Below, in pieces: positions 8,582 to 18,374 of a DNA stretch of 64,000 nt. The translations under genes and the position numbers were made by a program. The stretch is from Vreelandella subglaciescola (GTDB lineage Bacteria; Pseudomonadota; Gammaproteobacteria; Pseudomonadales; Halomonadaceae), in assembly GCF_900142895.1 (NCBI RefSeq), contig NZ_LT670847.1:2170001-2234000 (forward strand). Reading direction: 5' to 3'. The notes under the pieces are model-generated. The model made no database searches. It was not told where the DNA came from and worked only from the letters and a program-made list of their open reading frames with translations. The number at the start of each line of letters is the position of its first letter. The stretch's first letter is position 1.

Positions 8582-9633
8582 GCTTTGGATTCCTTGGCTT
8601 TCTGTCGCACCGACTGGGTGAAAGAGTCGTTGGACGATACGTTGTTCATGGCGGCATGGTCGAGCATTCGCTGGACGCGCAGAGCGCGTTGCTGGTTCTG
8701 GCTGCCAAACTTGCATTCCATCACTGGCACACCGTCAACGTTGGCCGTGACGGTGTCGGGAATCTCGACCGGCAGTACGTCGCCTTTCTTGAGCCCCATG
8801 ATCTGGCCAATACGGCTGGAAATATGAGCGAACTCAGCGACCAGATCCACCTCGGGATGGCGTAGCTCGCTGGCCATGCGCCGGGTCCATGAGCCATCCT
8901 GGTCCTGATTGCTGTCGTTGATCGGGTTGGCGAGCAGGTCGCGCAGCGGCTCGATCATGGCGTAGGGCATGCACACCTGAAAGCTGCTGGCCAGATTGCC
9001 GACTTCAAGATTGAACTTGGTATTCACCACGATTTCATTGGGCGAATTGGTAATGTTGGCAAATTTTGACTGGACTTCAGAGCGCAAAAAGCTGATATCC
9101 AGCGGGTACACCACCTGCCAGGCTTGCTGGTAGGCGTCAATGGCCAGGTTGAGCATACGCTGGATAATGCGCTGTTCGGTGTTGGTAAAATCGCGCCCGT
9201 CGGATTTCGTCACAAAGCGCCCGTCACCACCGAACAGGTTGTCCACCACCATGAACACGAGGTTCGGGGGAAATACCACCAGGGCCGAGCCGCGCAGCGG
9301 CTTCATGGCGACGAGGTTCAGGTTGGTGGGCACCGGCACGTTGCGCGAAAACTCGCTAAAGCTCTGGTAGCGCACGGATTCAACGGTAATATCGGCGCTG
9401 CGCCGGATAAGATTGAACAAACCGGTGCGAAAATAACGCGCGAAGCGTTCGTTGATGAAATCCAGCGCGTGCAGACGCTCGCGTATAACGCGATGCTGGG
9501 TCGACGGATCGTAGGGACGAATACGCGATTCGTCGCTCTGCTGGGTGGCTGATGCCGCGGGTTCATCGTCACCGCTGACCCCTTTCAGCAGAGCATCAAT
9601 TTCTTCCTGGGACAGTAAATCGTCCTGCGACAT
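8578..9633 (-). CDS. fliM: FliM, C-ring switch protein
   Basis: FliM links FliG to FliN in the C-ring and binds phosphorylated CheY through its N-terminal peptide. The product has 351 residues. The N-terminus MSQDDLLSQEEIDALLKGV is the CheY-P binding peptide, the CheC-like middle domain includes DFINERFARYFRTGLFNLIR, and a C-terminal SpoA domain follows (EIPDTVTANVDGVPVMECKF). It lies between fliL and fliN, overlapping fliN by 4 bases. Confidence 0.97.
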   Translation of the reverse strand: MSQDDLLSQEEIDALLKGVSGDDEPAASATQQSDESRIRPYDPSTQHRVIRERLHALDFINERFARYFRTGLFNLIRRSADITVESVRYQSFSEFSRNVPVPTNLNLVAMKPLRGSALVVFPPNLVFMVVDNLFGGDGRFVTKSDGRDFTNTEQRIIQRMLNLAIDAYQQAWQVVYPLDISFLRSEVQSKFANITNSPNEIVVNTKFNLEVGNLASSFQVCMPYAMIEPLRDLLANPINDSNQDQDGSWTRRMASELRHPEVDLVAEFAHISSRIGQIMGLKKGDVLPVEIPDTVTANVDGVPVMECKFGSQNQQRALRVQRMLDHAAMNNVSSNDSFTQSVRQKAKESKA

Positions 9634-9654
9634 GATGGCTCCGGATGCGCGGGG

Positions 9655-10131
9655 TTATTGCACGATAAATTCGGTGAACAGCACTTCACGGAGATCCAGG
9701 TCGGGCTGGTTTTCCGCAAACGGCTTGTTCAGTCGGGCGATGATCGACTGTGAGAGCTGTTCTTTGCCGTCGGGCGTCGCAAGCTCGCTGGCCTGCTTGT
9801 TCGAGAGCAGCAACAACAAGCGGCTGCGTACCTGGGGCATGTGTTCGGCGAGGATCTCTTTGCTCTGCTCGTCACCGACCCTCAGGGTAATGCCGGTATA
9901 CAGCAGGCGTGAACCGGTGCGATCTCCCGCGAGATTAACGGTAAACGGTTCAACCTTGAGAAAAATAGGCGTCTGGCGCACGGCCACTTCCTGAGCGGCG
10001 GCGTTGCCGCCCGCATTTTTATCCTGGCTCATTACCATGTAAATAGCTGCGGCTGCCCCGATTGACGAGAGCAGCACAAGAACCACCATGATCCAAAGCA
10101 GTTTTTTTGATCCGCCGCTTGATTCTGCCAT
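9655..10131 (-). CDS. fliL: FliL, stator-associated basal body protein
   Basis: FliL is an inner-membrane protein around the stator units that supports torque under load. The product has 158 residues: one membrane segment at about 11-32 (LWIMVVLVLLSSIGAAAAIY), then a periplasmic stomatin-like domain with FLKVEPFTVNL and a conserved C-terminus (LDLREVLFTEFIVQ). It is separated from fliK by about 150 bases that hold a hairpin, and is followed by fliM. Confidence 0.94.
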   Translation of the reverse strand: MAESSGGSKKLLWIMVVLVLLSSIGAAAAIYMVMSQDKNAGGNAAAQEVAVRQTPIFLKVEPFTVNLAGDRTGSRLLYTGITLRVGDEQSKEILAEHMPQVRSRLLLLLSNKQASELATPDGKEQLSQSIIARLNKPFAENQPDLDLREVLFTEFIVQ

Positions 10132-10204
10132 TTATGTATCCTGTGTTCTCCGTGCGCAGGTAGAAGCATTATGCCCAATGCGCCAACGCTTGATGAAATG
10201 AACA

Positions 10205-10221
10205 GGCTCGCTAAGCGAGCC
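10205..10221. other. Hairpin between fliK and fliL
   Basis: GGCTCGC and GCGAGCC pair around TAA in the 149-base gap between fliK and fliL. In the direction of fli transcription no T-run follows, so it is not a standard terminator. It may be a processing or stability element, or attenuate partly. The rest of the gap shows only a weak CATAAT-like -10 element on the - strand. Confidence 0.45.
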
Positions 10222-10280
10222 CATCTTTTAGCTTAGTGCGATTCGTCAAAAAAACGTGTGATGGCCTTCATGCTGGCGCA

Positions 10281-11627
10281 TCAGGCGTACAGATCAACGC
10301 GCCCGTCAATGGCCAGCGTTTGTGCGCTGACGGGGAGTTCGTCGCTGCCGCTTTCGCCGTCACCGCTGATGCCGGATCCTTGCCCGGGCTGGCCGCTTTC
10401 AGCAAACGCCGATTCATCCTGGGTCTGCTGCTCGCCCACTGATGTATCACCCAGCGAGATACCCTGTTCGGCCAGCGCTTCGCGCAGCTGAGGGATCGCC
10501 TGTTCAACCACCTGGCGCACCTGAGCGTGGGCCGACAGGAAATGTGCCTGGGTGCCGCCGTGCTCGCTGACCTTCAGCGAAATGGACAGCGGCCCCAGCT
10601 CGGCCGGATGTATCTGCAGCTTTACCTGCTGCTCGCCACTGCGCTGGGTAAACTGCGCCAGCTGTTGACCAAGCTGCTGCGGCCAGGCGGCGCTGGTCAG
10701 GGGCGCAGTAACGCTTGCCTGAACGGGGGCTGCACCGGGCGTGGCATTGACTGATGCGCCCGCCAGTGCCGGCGGCATTGCGCCGGCCAACGGTTGCTGC
10801 GACTGTTGGCTGGACTCCGCGTTGGCCGTGGTCAACGCGGCCATGAGTGCATCCCCACTCACGGGGGATGCCGACACGTTAATGCTGGAAGGTGCCGGCG
10901 CGGCGGTGTTTAACATGGCGGTGCCGTCGGACGTTCCTGCCTGCCTGGCATCAGGCTGTGCCGAGCTCGCCTGAGCTGAGGTCTGGGCGGAAAGTAGCGC
11001 GCCACGCAACGCACTCGCGGATAGCGCCTCGCTACCAGTACCGACGTTCGCGGGTGCCTGAACCATCGCGGCAAGCAGCCCGGCCAGCGGTTCGGCCGGT
11101 GAGTCCTCAGCCTGCAGCAGGTCGTTCAGTGCCTGGCGCCACTGCGTCGCGTCAGCGTCTGTATCAGTGGATTCGCCGAACGTGGCCAGCAGATCCATAC
11201 GCCGGGCGATTTCATCCAGCGCGGAGGCATCGGCCGGTGCCGTTGATTCGGTGCTGTCTGTGAGCGGCGGCAGCGCCCCGGCATCTTGCTCAAGCGTCGC
11301 GACCAGCGTTTGCAACGATTGCGCCATGTCGGGCTGCTGGCGGATTTTCTCGATCAGCGCCTGCATGTCGGTGCCTTGCAGCTGGGCGTCGCTAAGCCCC
11401 AGCGCCTTGAGCTGCTCGGTGGTCTGTTGACGAGTCGCTTGAGTATCGGGCCTGCCCTCACCGGCCAGCGGCCGTGAGCGGCTTATGTGTCCTTCGCCCG
11501 ATAGCGAAGCCTGTCCTAACGCTTGCAAAAAACCGCCCGCCTCCGTGTTGGCTGATGGACTACTCTGACCAGACGTCGACGACTGCCCCTGGGGTGGCTG
11601 GGTAGCGAGCAAAGCATGAATGTTCAT
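10281..11627 (-). CDS. fliK: FliK, hook-length control protein
   Basis: FliK is secreted during hook assembly, measures hook length and triggers the substrate switch through FlhB. The start is the ATG at 11627 (MNIHALLATQPP). A TTG two codons upstream is possible but unnecessary. The product has 448 residues: a long Gln/Ser/Ala/Thr-rich N-terminal ruler region and the compact C-terminal switch domain at about 330-410 (VKLQIHPAELGPLSISLKVS, then ALAEQGISLGD). It lies between fliJ and fliL. A second FliK-like C-domain protein is encoded at 21043-22362. Confidence 0.93.
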   Translation of the reverse strand: MNIHALLATQPPQGQSSTSGQSSPSANTEAGGFLQALGQASLSGEGHISRSRPLAGEGRPDTQATRQQTTEQLKALGLSDAQLQGTDMQALIEKIRQQPDMAQSLQTLVATLEQDAGALPPLTDSTESTAPADASALDEIARRMDLLATFGESTDTDADATQWRQALNDLLQAEDSPAEPLAGLLAAMVQAPANVGTGSEALSASALRGALLSAQTSAQASSAQPDARQAGTSDGTAMLNTAAPAPSSINVSASPVSGDALMAALTTANAESSQQSQQPLAGAMPPALAGASVNATPGAAPVQASVTAPLTSAAWPQQLGQQLAQFTQRSGEQQVKLQIHPAELGPLSISLKVSEHGGTQAHFLSAHAQVRQVVEQAIPQLREALAEQGISLGDTSVGEQQTQDESAFAESGQPGQGSGISGDGESGSDELPVSAQTLAIDGRVDLYA

Positions 11628-11646
11628 AGACAAATCCCTGTCGCCG

Positions 11647-12099
11647 TTAGTGCGACGTTTCTGAAGACCGGCGTGCCGTACGGCTGTTGACGAAATCGTC
11701 GTTGCTTTTTTGTTCTTGACGGCTGCGGCGTTGCTGAGCCTCGCGCAAGCGGCGTGCCGTCAGGGTGTCGTAGGAAGATAGCTTGCGCTGCTGCTGCCGC
11801 CAGTGTTCCTGGCTTTGCTCAACGCGCTGGTGCTGCTCGCCCAGCGCCTGACGCGCGCGCGCCAGCGCGGTATCCAGCGAGGCGAGAAACTGTTGATAAT
11901 TGTACATGCTGGCGGGGTCGATACCCTGGCGCATGGCGGCTTGAAAGCGCTCGCTGTATTCGGCGCGGTAGCGCGTCAGCGCCTCAAGCTGGGCGTTGGT
12001 CTGCTGCTCGGATTGGCGTTCCTGGGCCAGCGTTTGCCCAGCCTGATCGCGGGCCTGCTGGGCCAGGTCGGTTAGCATTTCCAGCTGCGAACTGCTCAT
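11647..12099 (-). CDS. fliJ: FliJ, flagellar export chaperone/ATPase stalk
   Basis: FliJ is a coiled-coil protein in the centre of the FliI ATPase ring that couples it to the FlhA export gate. The start at 12099 ([20 protein letters not shown]) overlaps the fliI stop as ATGA. Upstream codons belong to fliI in another frame. The 150-residue product is almost all Gln/Arg/Glu-rich helix with heptad character, as expected. It is followed closely by fliK. Confidence 0.92.
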   Translation of the reverse strand: MSSSQLEMLTDLAQQARDQAGQTLAQERQSEQQTNAQLEALTRYRAEYSERFQAAMRQGIDPASMYNYQQFLASLDTALARARQALGEQHQRVEQSQEHWRQQQRKLSSYDTLTARRLREAQQRRSRQEQKSNDDFVNSRTARRSSETSH

Positions 12100-13514
12100 C
12101 CTTGCCCTCCTGGTGCTGCCTGCGCCTGCTGGCCGGCCACGGCGGCAAGCGCGTGTTGCGCGTTTTCTATCGTCGCACATTCATCAATATTCTGCTGGAG
12201 GAAGTGCTCCAGTTCGGGGAAGCGGTTGACGGCCTCGTCAAGCTGGGGATCGTGCCCCGGCGTGTAGGCGCCGACGCTGATCAGGTCACGATTGCGCTGA
12301 TAGCGTGAAAACAGCTGTTTGAAACGCCGTGCCTGACGCTGCTGCTGAGCGCCGGTAATGGCCGTCATCGCCCGGCTGATGGAGGCTTCGATATCAATCG
12401 CGGGATAGTGCCCGGCTTCGGCAAGGCTGCGCGAGAGGACGATATGGCCGTCGAGAATAGCCCGGGCCGAATCGGCAATCGGGTCCTGCTGGTCGTCGCC
12501 CTCGGTCAGCACGGTATAAAAGGCGGTGATCGAGCCGCCGCCACGCTCGGCGTTACCGGCACGCTCGACCAGACCGGGCAGCTTGGCAAAGACCGACGGC
12601 GGATAGCCCTTGGTGGCCGGCGGTTCGCCAATGGCCAGAGCAATTTCACGCTGAGCCATGGCGTAGCGGGTCAGCGAATCCATGATCAGCAGCACGTTGC
12701 GGCCTTCATCACGAAAGTTTTCCGCCAGGCGCGTGGCGTAAGCGGCGCCTTGCAGACGCTGTAGCGGCGAGGTATCCGCCGGGGCGGCGACCACCACGGC
12801 GCGCCGACGGCCTTCGGGGCCGAGAATGTTGTCGATGAAATCCTGCACCTCGCGCCCGCGCTCGCCGATCAGCCCCACGACGATAACATCGGCCCGGGTG
12901 TAGCGTGCCATCATGCCCAGCAGCACCGATTTGCCCACGCCGGAACCGGCAAACAGGCCCATACGCTGGCCGCGTCCCACGCTTAACAGCGCGTTGATGG
13001 CGCGAATGCCCACGTCGATCTGGGTGTCGATCGGGGCGCGCGAAAGCGGGTTGAGCGGTGCGACGTTGAGCGTGGCGCGGGGGGCATCTTCGAGGCTTTC
13101 ATAGCCGTCCAGTGGCGCGCCGTTGCCGTCCAGCACACGGCCCAGCAGGCTGTCGCCCAGCGGAAAACGCCGGGCGCTATGGCCGCTGTTTTCCCCCAGC
13201 GGAGATACGCGTGCGCCGGGCATCAGGCCGGAAATTTCTTCCAGCGGCATCAGGTAAAGTTTGTCGCTGGCAAAGCCGACCACTTCCGCTTCGGCCTGCT
13301 GGCGGCGGTTGCCCAGGCGGCCATCCATGCTGGGCAGCTCAATGTGACAGGCGCTGCCGACCGCGACCTTCAGGCCGACCACTTCAATCACCATGCCGGT
13401 CGCACGCACCACGCGACCGCTGATGCGATTGCGCGGCAGGCGTTCGACCCGCTGCCGGGTGCGGCGCAGCGCGGTATGCCAGCGGTTTTGGTGAGGGCAA
13501 GTGGTGCTTGTCAT
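12096..13514 (-). CDS. fliI: FliI, flagellar export ATPase
   Basis: FliI is the F1-beta-like hexameric ATPase that energises and orders flagellar protein export. The ATG at 13514 ([12 protein letters not shown]) is chosen, 13 bases after fliH; the longer frame overlaps fliH. The product has 472 residues. The Walker A motif [17 protein letters not shown] is followed by [14 protein letters not shown], Walker [21 protein letters not shown], and the type III ATPase signature [18 protein letters not shown]. Its partners fliH and fliJ flank it. Confidence 0.97.
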   Translation of the reverse strand: MTSTTCPHQNRWHTALRRTRQRVERLPRNRISGRVVRATGMVIEVVGLKVAVGSACHIELPSMDGRLGNRRQQAEAEVVGFASDKLYLMPLEEISGLMPGARVSPLGENSGHSARRFPLGDSLLGRVLDGNGAPLDGYESLEDAPRATLNVAPLNPLSRAPIDTQIDVGIRAINALLSVGRGQRMGLFAGSGVGKSVLLGMMARYTRADVIVVGLIGERGREVQDFIDNILGPEGRRRAVVVAAPADTSPLQRLQGAAYATRLAENFRDEGRNVLLIMDSLTRYAMAQREIALAIGEPPATKGYPPSVFAKLPGLVERAGNAERGGGSITAFYTVLTEGDDQQDPIADSARAILDGHIVLSRSLAEAGHYPAIDIEASISRAMTAITGAQQQRQARRFKQLFSRYQRNRDLISVGAYTPGHDPQLDEAVNRFPELEHFLQQNIDECATIENAQHALAAVAGQQAQAAPGGQG

Positions 13515-13527
13515 GGCATTAAAAGGC

Positions 13528-14313
13528 TTAAAGGCTCGAGTGTGTGGGGGAGGCGTCGCGCTTGCGCTTGCGCGTATTGATCGCCTGCCAGCGGCTTTCA
13601 AAGGTGGCGTCAAGGTCGCCCTGCGCGCTGGTCACGCGGCAGCTGCCGCGCCCCAGCTGGGCATCGGGCTGTAGTTTCCAGCCGGCTGCGTTCAACTCAT
13701 CGCCGAGATGCCGGGCGACAAGATCATGATCGTCGGCATTCAGCCAGAGCCGTTGCTGGCCGACCAGCGGCGGCTCGGTGTGCAGCAGGTCTCGCACCAC
13801 CCGCAGGATATACTCGGGGGATGCATCAAGCGCGTCGCCGGCCAGGTGCTTGCCGGTTTCCAGCGCGAGTTCGACGAGGCTTTGTGCAATGCCGTCGTCA
13901 AGCTGTTCAAGCGCGTCGGTAAATTGACGTGCAAGCGGCTCAAGAGGGGCAACGGCTTGCTGTATCTGCTGTTCAAGTTCTTGCTGTGCCTGCTCGCGCC
14001 CGGCGTCAAGCCCCTGCGCCTGACCCTCCTGACGGCCGCGCTCAAACCCCGCCTGGTAGCCCTCTTCTTCGGCTTTCCGGCGGACTTCGTCGTACAGCGC
14101 CTGACGTTTTTCGGCGTCGCGCTTGCGCGCCTGCTCTGCGGCTTGCCGGGCGGCGGCAGCGCGCTGCTGATGCTGCGAGGTCTGACTGCTTTGCCGGGGC
14201 TGAGGCGGCTGTTGCAACTCATCCATCTGCCAGCGCTGCCAGCTGCCATCGCGGTCAAACTCGGCAGCGGGGCGGTCGGTCTTGTGTCGATTAAATGCGC
14301 CCGATTTAGACAT
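13528..14313 (-). CDS. fliH: FliH, negative regulator/anchor of the export ATPase
   Basis: FliH dimers link FliI to FliN on the C-ring and restrain the ATPase. The product has 261 residues: a central charged coiled coil ([20 protein letters not shown]) with the family's Gly-rich repeat pattern, and a C-terminal domain with [18 protein letters not shown]. The start at 14313 (MSKSGAF) is favoured over 14319 because GGAG then sits 9 bases upstream. It overlaps the fliG 3' end by 8 bases. Confidence 0.92.
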   Translation of the reverse strand: MSKSGAFNRHKTDRPAAEFDRDGSWQRWQMDELQQPPQPRQSSQTSQHQQRAAAARQAAEQARKRDAEKRQALYDEVRRKAEEEGYQAGFERGRQEGQAQGLDAGREQAQQELEQQIQQAVAPLEPLARQFTDALEQLDDGIAQSLVELALETGKHLAGDALDASPEYILRVVRDLLHTEPPLVGQQRLWLNADDHDLVARHLGDELNAAGWKLQPDAQLGRGSCRVTSAQGDLDATFESRWQAINTRKRKRDASPTHSSL

Positions 14314-15310
14314 AGGCATCGTCTCCGCCGGCCAGTACGACTTCGCCGGCGTCGGCGAGTCGGCGCACGACTTGCAGAATGGCTTTCTGCTCGGTTTCTA
14401 CCTGAGACACGCGGATCGGGCCGCGGGCTTCCATGTCTTCGCGGATCAGGTCGGAGGCGCGCTGAGACATGTTGCGCAGGAACTTGTCGACCAGCACGTC
14501 TTCGGCACCCTTGAGTGCCACCACCAGCGAGTTGGTGTCGACTTCCTGGAGCACCATCTGGATCGCGCGGTTGTCGAGGTCGAGCAGGTTCTCGAACAGG
14601 AACATTTCGTCGATAATTTTCTGTGCCAGATCTTCGCTGTGCGAGCGCACGGTCTCGATGGCGACCTCTTCCTGAGACGTGTTCATCAGGTTGAGAATTT
14701 CGGCTGCGGTACGCACCCCGCCCATCTTGCTGCGCTTGAGGTTCTGGCCGTCCAGCATGCTGCTGAGCACTTCGGTCAGTTCCTGCAGCGCGGCGGGCTG
14801 GACGCCGCTGAAGGTGGCTACACGCAAGACGACGTCGTTGCGCAGCTTTTCGTCGAACAGCTCGAGAATGTCGGCCGCCTGATGGCGTTCCAGATGCACC
14901 AGAATGGTGGCAATGATCTGGGGGTGTTCGTCGCGGATCAGCTCGGCGACCATCGAGGCTTCCATCAGGTTGAGCGCATCAATGCCTGAGTTTTCCCCGG
15001 TGGTTTCGAGAATGTCCTCGATCAGGCTGGTGGCACGCTCGCTGCCCAGCGCCTTGGTCAGCACTGAACGGATGTGTTCGCTGGAGTTGAGATTCAGCGC
15101 GACGAAGTCTTCGGTTTCATGCTGGAAGGCTTCAAGCACGGCTTTCATGTCTTCGTGGGAAACCTGCTGGAGACGCGTCATCTCCAGGCTGATTTCCTGT
15201 ACTTCGTTGGCGCCCAGATATTTGAAGACTTCAGCGGCGCTGTCTTCATCCAGGGCGAGTAACAGAATGGCGCTTCTACGTGCGCCGCTCATTGCTTCGA
15301 CTGCGCTCAT
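14306..15310 (-). CDS. fliG: FliG, rotor/switch protein
   Basis: FliG joins the MS-ring to the C-ring and takes torque from the stators through charged C-terminal residues. The 334-residue product contains [20 protein letters not shown] at the N-terminus, the [20 protein letters not shown] middle-domain motif and the C-terminal torque helix region with [20 protein letters not shown]. The ATG overlaps the fliF stop (ATGA). Confidence 0.97.
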   Translation of the reverse strand: MSAVEAMSGARRSAILLLALDEDSAAEVFKYLGANEVQEISLEMTRLQQVSHEDMKAVLEAFQHETEDFVALNLNSSEHIRSVLTKALGSERATSLIEDILETTGENSGIDALNLMEASMVAELIRDEHPQIIATILVHLERHQAADILELFDEKLRNDVVLRVATFSGVQPAALQELTEVLSSMLDGQNLKRSKMGGVRTAAEILNLMNTSQEEVAIETVRSHSEDLAQKIIDEMFLFENLLDLDNRAIQMVLQEVDTNSLVVALKGAEDVLVDKFLRNMSQRASDLIREDMEARGPIRVSQVETEQKAILQVVRRLADAGEVVLAGGDDAYV

Positions 15311-17091
15311 TGGGAATTCATCCAGCTGCGAATGATCATGGCGACCATGCGGGGGTCTTCCTGGGCCATTTCGCGAAGATCATTGAGGTTGTGCTCGTAA
15401 AGCGATGTTTTACGCTTGCGTTGCGGCTTCTCGTAGGTTTCCTCGTCGCTCTCGGCGTTGTCGTCGGCGTCCGCCGCGTCGTCGTCCCCTACGCTGGTGC
15501 TGAGTGTGCCACCGGGTGCGGCGGCAACCAGCGGCTGCTGCGTGTAGCGCTTGATTAGCGGGCGCAGAATCAGCAGGTAAAGCAGCAGGGCGGCAAGCCC
15601 GACCAGCAGGTAGCGGCCAAGACTGGCGGCCATGGCCAGAATCTCGCGCTGCTGCCACCACGGCGTCACCGTCTCGTCTTCGACGAGCTCGGCGAAGGGC
15701 GTATTGACCACTTCGATGGCGTCGCCGCGCACCGGCGTGAAGCCCATGGCCTGGCGTACGAGGCTTTCAATCTGGCGCACTTCGTCGTCGGTCAGCGCGG
15801 TTTGTTCCCACTCGCCTTCGTCGTTCATTTCATCGCGGTAGTCGACGACCACGGCGGCGGTCAGGCGCTCGACCTGGCCGCGGCGATATTTGACGTGCTC
15901 AACGTTGCGGTCAACCTCGTAGTTGATCACGTCATCCTGATTGAGACGGCGCACCGCGTTGTTATTGGCATTGTCGGTTGCCTGAGCGTTTTGCTGATTG
16001 CCCTGCGGGTCGTCCTGTTGATCATCTGTCTGAGCATCGGCGCCATTGATCGGCGATATGGCCGTGCCCGGCGGGGTGTTGCTTAGCGCACCGGGAACGC
16101 CGGACGCCAACGGGTCGTCGCCGTCGAGCGAAACGCTGAACTGACGGCTGCGCACCGCGGCCTCGTTGGGCGGCTGATTGGGGCCGTAGGTTTCCGAAGT
16201 TTGTTCACGATGGGAAAAGTCGATCTGTGCGGCAACCTGCGCACGCACGTTCTCCGCGCCCAGAATGGGGGTGAGGATATTTTCGATACGCCGCTGGTAC
16301 GAACGTTCGACCTCAGTGATGTATTTCAGCTGAGAGCCGTCGAGGTCGTTGTTTTTGCCGGTGTCGGCGGAGAGCAGCAGCCCGTCCTGATTGACCACTG
16401 TAACGTCGGCCGCGGCAAGCTCGGGGACGCTGCTCGACACCATATGCACGACGGCGCTGACCTGCCCCTGGCCCAGCACGCGGCCGGGTAGCAGCGTCAG
16501 TACCACCGAGGCTTTGGCCGGCTCACGATCACGGATGAAGACCGAGGGCTTGGCCATGGACAGGTGCACGCGCACGTCTTCCACGGGGCCGAGCGATTCA
16601 ATCGAGCGGGCAAGCTCGCCTTCCAGGCCGCGCTGGTAGTTTACCTGCTCGGCAAACTGGCTGATGCCGAAGGCCTGATCGTCCAGCAGCTCGAGTCCGA
16701 CGTTGCCGCCGCGTGGCAGGCCCTGTTCAGCCAGCTGCAGCCGCAGCGCGTGGACGTTTTCGCCGGGCACCATCAGCGCCTGGCCGTTATTGCTGAAACG
16801 GTAAGGTATGCCGCGGGTGTCCAACTCGGTAATGATGCGGCCGCCGTCAGTCTCGTCCAGGTTGCTGTACAGCACGCGATATTCGGGGCTGCTTGCCCAC
16901 ATCAGCAGCGCTGCCACCACGGCAATGCTTGCCGCCCCGGCAATAAGCAGGGCAACAAGCGGATTGCGACGTAGCTGCTGCATGAAGCGGCCAGCGGGTG
17001 ACGCAGCGCTTTCGTTGTTCGCTGCGTTGGCGCTGTTTGAAGATGCTGTTGTCGTGTTCTGACGGCCTGCCGTTGCACCGGTTTCGCTCAT
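15307..17091 (-). CDS. fliF: FliF, MS-ring protein
   Basis: FliF builds the inner-membrane MS-ring, the platform for rotor and export apparatus. The ATG at 17091 ([12 protein letters not shown]) has a strong GGAGG 6-10 bases upstream and is preferred over an upstream in-frame start. The product has 594 residues: TM1 near 50-70 ([20 protein letters not shown]), ring-building domains with [20 protein letters not shown] and [14 protein letters not shown], a Gln/Asn-rich loop, TM2 near 455-475, and the C-terminal FliG-binding tail ending [13 protein letters not shown]. It is the first gene of the - strand fli operon, divergent from fliE. Confidence 0.97.
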   Translation of the reverse strand: MSETGATAGRQNTTTASSNSANAANNESAASPAGRFMQQLRRNPLVALLIAGAASIAVVAALLMWASSPEYRVLYSNLDETDGGRIITELDTRGIPYRFSNNGQALMVPGENVHALRLQLAEQGLPRGGNVGLELLDDQAFGISQFAEQVNYQRGLEGELARSIESLGPVEDVRVHLSMAKPSVFIRDREPAKASVVLTLLPGRVLGQGQVSAVVHMVSSSVPELAAADVTVVNQDGLLLSADTGKNNDLDGSQLKYITEVERSYQRRIENILTPILGAENVRAQVAAQIDFSHREQTSETYGPNQPPNEAAVRSRQFSVSLDGDDPLASGVPGALSNTPPGTAISPINGADAQTDDQQDDPQGNQQNAQATDNANNNAVRRLNQDDVINYEVDRNVEHVKYRRGQVERLTAAVVVDYRDEMNDEGEWEQTALTDDEVRQIESLVRQAMGFTPVRGDAIEVVNTPFAELVEDETVTPWWQQREILAMAASLGRYLLVGLAALLLYLLILRPLIKRYTQQPLVAAAPGGTLSTSVGDDDAADADDNAESDEETYEKPQRKRKTSLYEHNLNDLREMAQEDPRMVAMIIRSWMNSQ

Positions 17092-17295
17092 GCTACCCTC
17101 CGGGTAAGCAAACAAAACCGGTGATGGTCAAGGCGCATCACCAAAGAAAGCATAGGCTATATCCGTCAATCGCGATTGTCCGCAAGCGTGAGTATCCGTA
17201 AGCATGAATATCTGCACGCTTAGTGGGGCGGAATTATGATGAACGCCATTATCCGGCGGTGCGTCCACCCCGAAGTAAGGAAAAGCCCCGGTTTT

Positions 17296-17315
17296 TATAC
17301 GCATTTGTTCGTATA
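17296..17315. promoter_or_regulatory. Dyad in the fliF-fliE divergent intergenic region
   Basis: TATACG, an 8-base spacer and CGTATA form a perfect dyad of operator size, 64 bases upstream of the fliE ATG, in the 288-base region between fliF (-) and fliE (+). It could be a regulator site or a -10-like element. No convincing sigma-28 or sigma-54 match was found in the region, which would instead be expected to hold FlhDC-activated class 2 promoters. Confidence 0.35.
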
Positions 17316-17379
17316 AGACTCATCCTACCGGTGTTAAACTTCCCCTATTATTCCATCTTTCAGCGTTTAAGGCATGTTT

Positions 17380-17715
17380 ATGACGTCGCCCGCGATTCAG
17401 TCAGCGCTACAGCAAATGCAAAGCCTCGCTTCCCAGGCCAGTCAGTCGCCGTTGCAGGGCGCTCAGGCAGCGGATGCCGTGGATACGAAGCAGGGGAGTT
17501 TTGGCAGTGAGCTGGCGGCTTCGCTGCATCGCATCAACGAGCTGAAGCAAACCGCGGCAAGTCAGGCGCAGGCGTTTCAGTCGGGGGATTCAAACCTCGA
17601 GCTCAACGATGTCATGATGGATATGCAGAAGGCCAGCGTCGCATCCGAGATGGGGCTTCAGGTGCGCAACCGGCTGGTTTCCGCCTATCGCGACGTGATG
17701 AACATGCAGGTCTGA
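17380..17715 (+). CDS. fliE: FliE, MS-ring/rod junction protein
   Basis: FliE connects the MS-ring and export gate to the proximal rod. The product has 111 residues, close to the usual 104, with the conserved C-terminus (DVMMDMQKASVASEMGLQVR, then NRLVSAYRDVMNMQV). The ATG at 17380 is chosen over 17374 because AAGG would lie only one base from the earlier ATG. It is divergent from fliF, as in enterics, and is followed by a terminator. Confidence 0.95.
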   Translation: MTSPAIQSALQQMQSLASQASQSPLQGAQAADAVDTKQGSFGSELAASLHRINELKQTAASQAQAFQSGDSNLELNDVMMDMQKASVASEMGLQVRNRLVSAYRDVMNMQV

Positions 17716-17762
17716 GTAGGCTTGCTGCCTTTCGGCAACGCTGTAAAGCACAAAAGTTGTCA

Positions 17763-17793
17763 GGCGCTGCGTGATTCACGCGGCGCCTTTTTT
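17763..17793 (+). terminator. Intrinsic terminator after fliE
   Basis: GGCGC-T-GCGTG, loop ATT and CACGC-G-GCGCC form a long near-perfect stem followed by six T residues on the + strand. It ends the monocistronic fliE transcript and faces the flaG 3' end. Confidence 0.9.
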
Positions 17794-17810
17794 GTGGCGT
17801 GAGTGGAAGA

Positions 17811-18176
17811 TCAGGCCTGTGAGGACAGGAGGTTGCCTTGCATTTCTCCCAGGCGTTCGGCAATGCGCAGGACTTCTTCAGCGGGAATCTGGCGAATCAC
17901 CTCGCCTGACTGGCTATCTACTACGCGGGTGACAACGCGGGTGCGCTCGTCGCTGAGATCAAACTCCAGACCGTGCTGGCGCATGACGTCATTGATGCGT
18001 TGAATGGGCTCAACCAGCTCGGCAGGATTGATCGGCCGGTCCTGTGCTTCCGGAGAGCGCTGAGTCCCCGGTGCCGGCAGTTTTTCCAGCACGCCTTCCA
18101 GGCGCTGTCGCGCTGTGACGTCTTGCCGGGCGGGGGTCGAGAGCGTACTCGACGCATCAATAAACGGTGGGTGCAT
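17811..18176 (-). CDS. flaG: FlaG family protein
   Basis: FlaG proteins affect filament length and structure; their mechanism is not settled. The ATG at 18176 (MHPPFIDASST) is preceded by AGGAAGGAAT and gives 121 residues. The conserved C-terminal half is seen: LEFDLSDERTRVVTRVVDSQ, then SGEVIRQIPAEEVLRIAERL. flaG usually sits next to fliC or fliD. Here neither is present; the gene stands between fliE and a c-di-GMP protein. Confidence 0.9.
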   Translation of the reverse strand: MHPPFIDASSTLSTPARQDVTARQRLEGVLEKLPAPGTQRSPEAQDRPINPAELVEPIQRINDVMRQHGLEFDLSDERTRVVTRVVDSQSGEVIRQIPAEEVLRIAERLGEMQGNLLSSQA

Positions 18177-18374
18177 GATTCCTTCCTCTTGGATTTCCGT
18201 CTCGACAGTCAGGTGATTGAGTAACGTATCGCCAGACTGTCGCAAATAGGCTGTTTTTTATCGCGCAGCCGCATGAAACATATCGGCAGCGCTATCAAAA
18301 AGCTTTAGTATAAAACGTTTTTTTTGACAAGCTCGGGTTTATTGCTTTAGGGCATATGAGAGGCGGGGCAAGGG

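Noticed and set aside
10132..10280. Possible sigma-54 promoter before fliL
   Set aside because: GG and GC elements are not 10 bases apart anywhere in the gap, and the FlhDC/FliA system makes sigma-54 use unlikely here.
18302..18326. T-rich stretch before the PilZ gene as a terminator for flaG or the PilZ gene
   Set aside because: No stable GC-rich stem precedes it, and both neighbouring genes are transcribed away from it.
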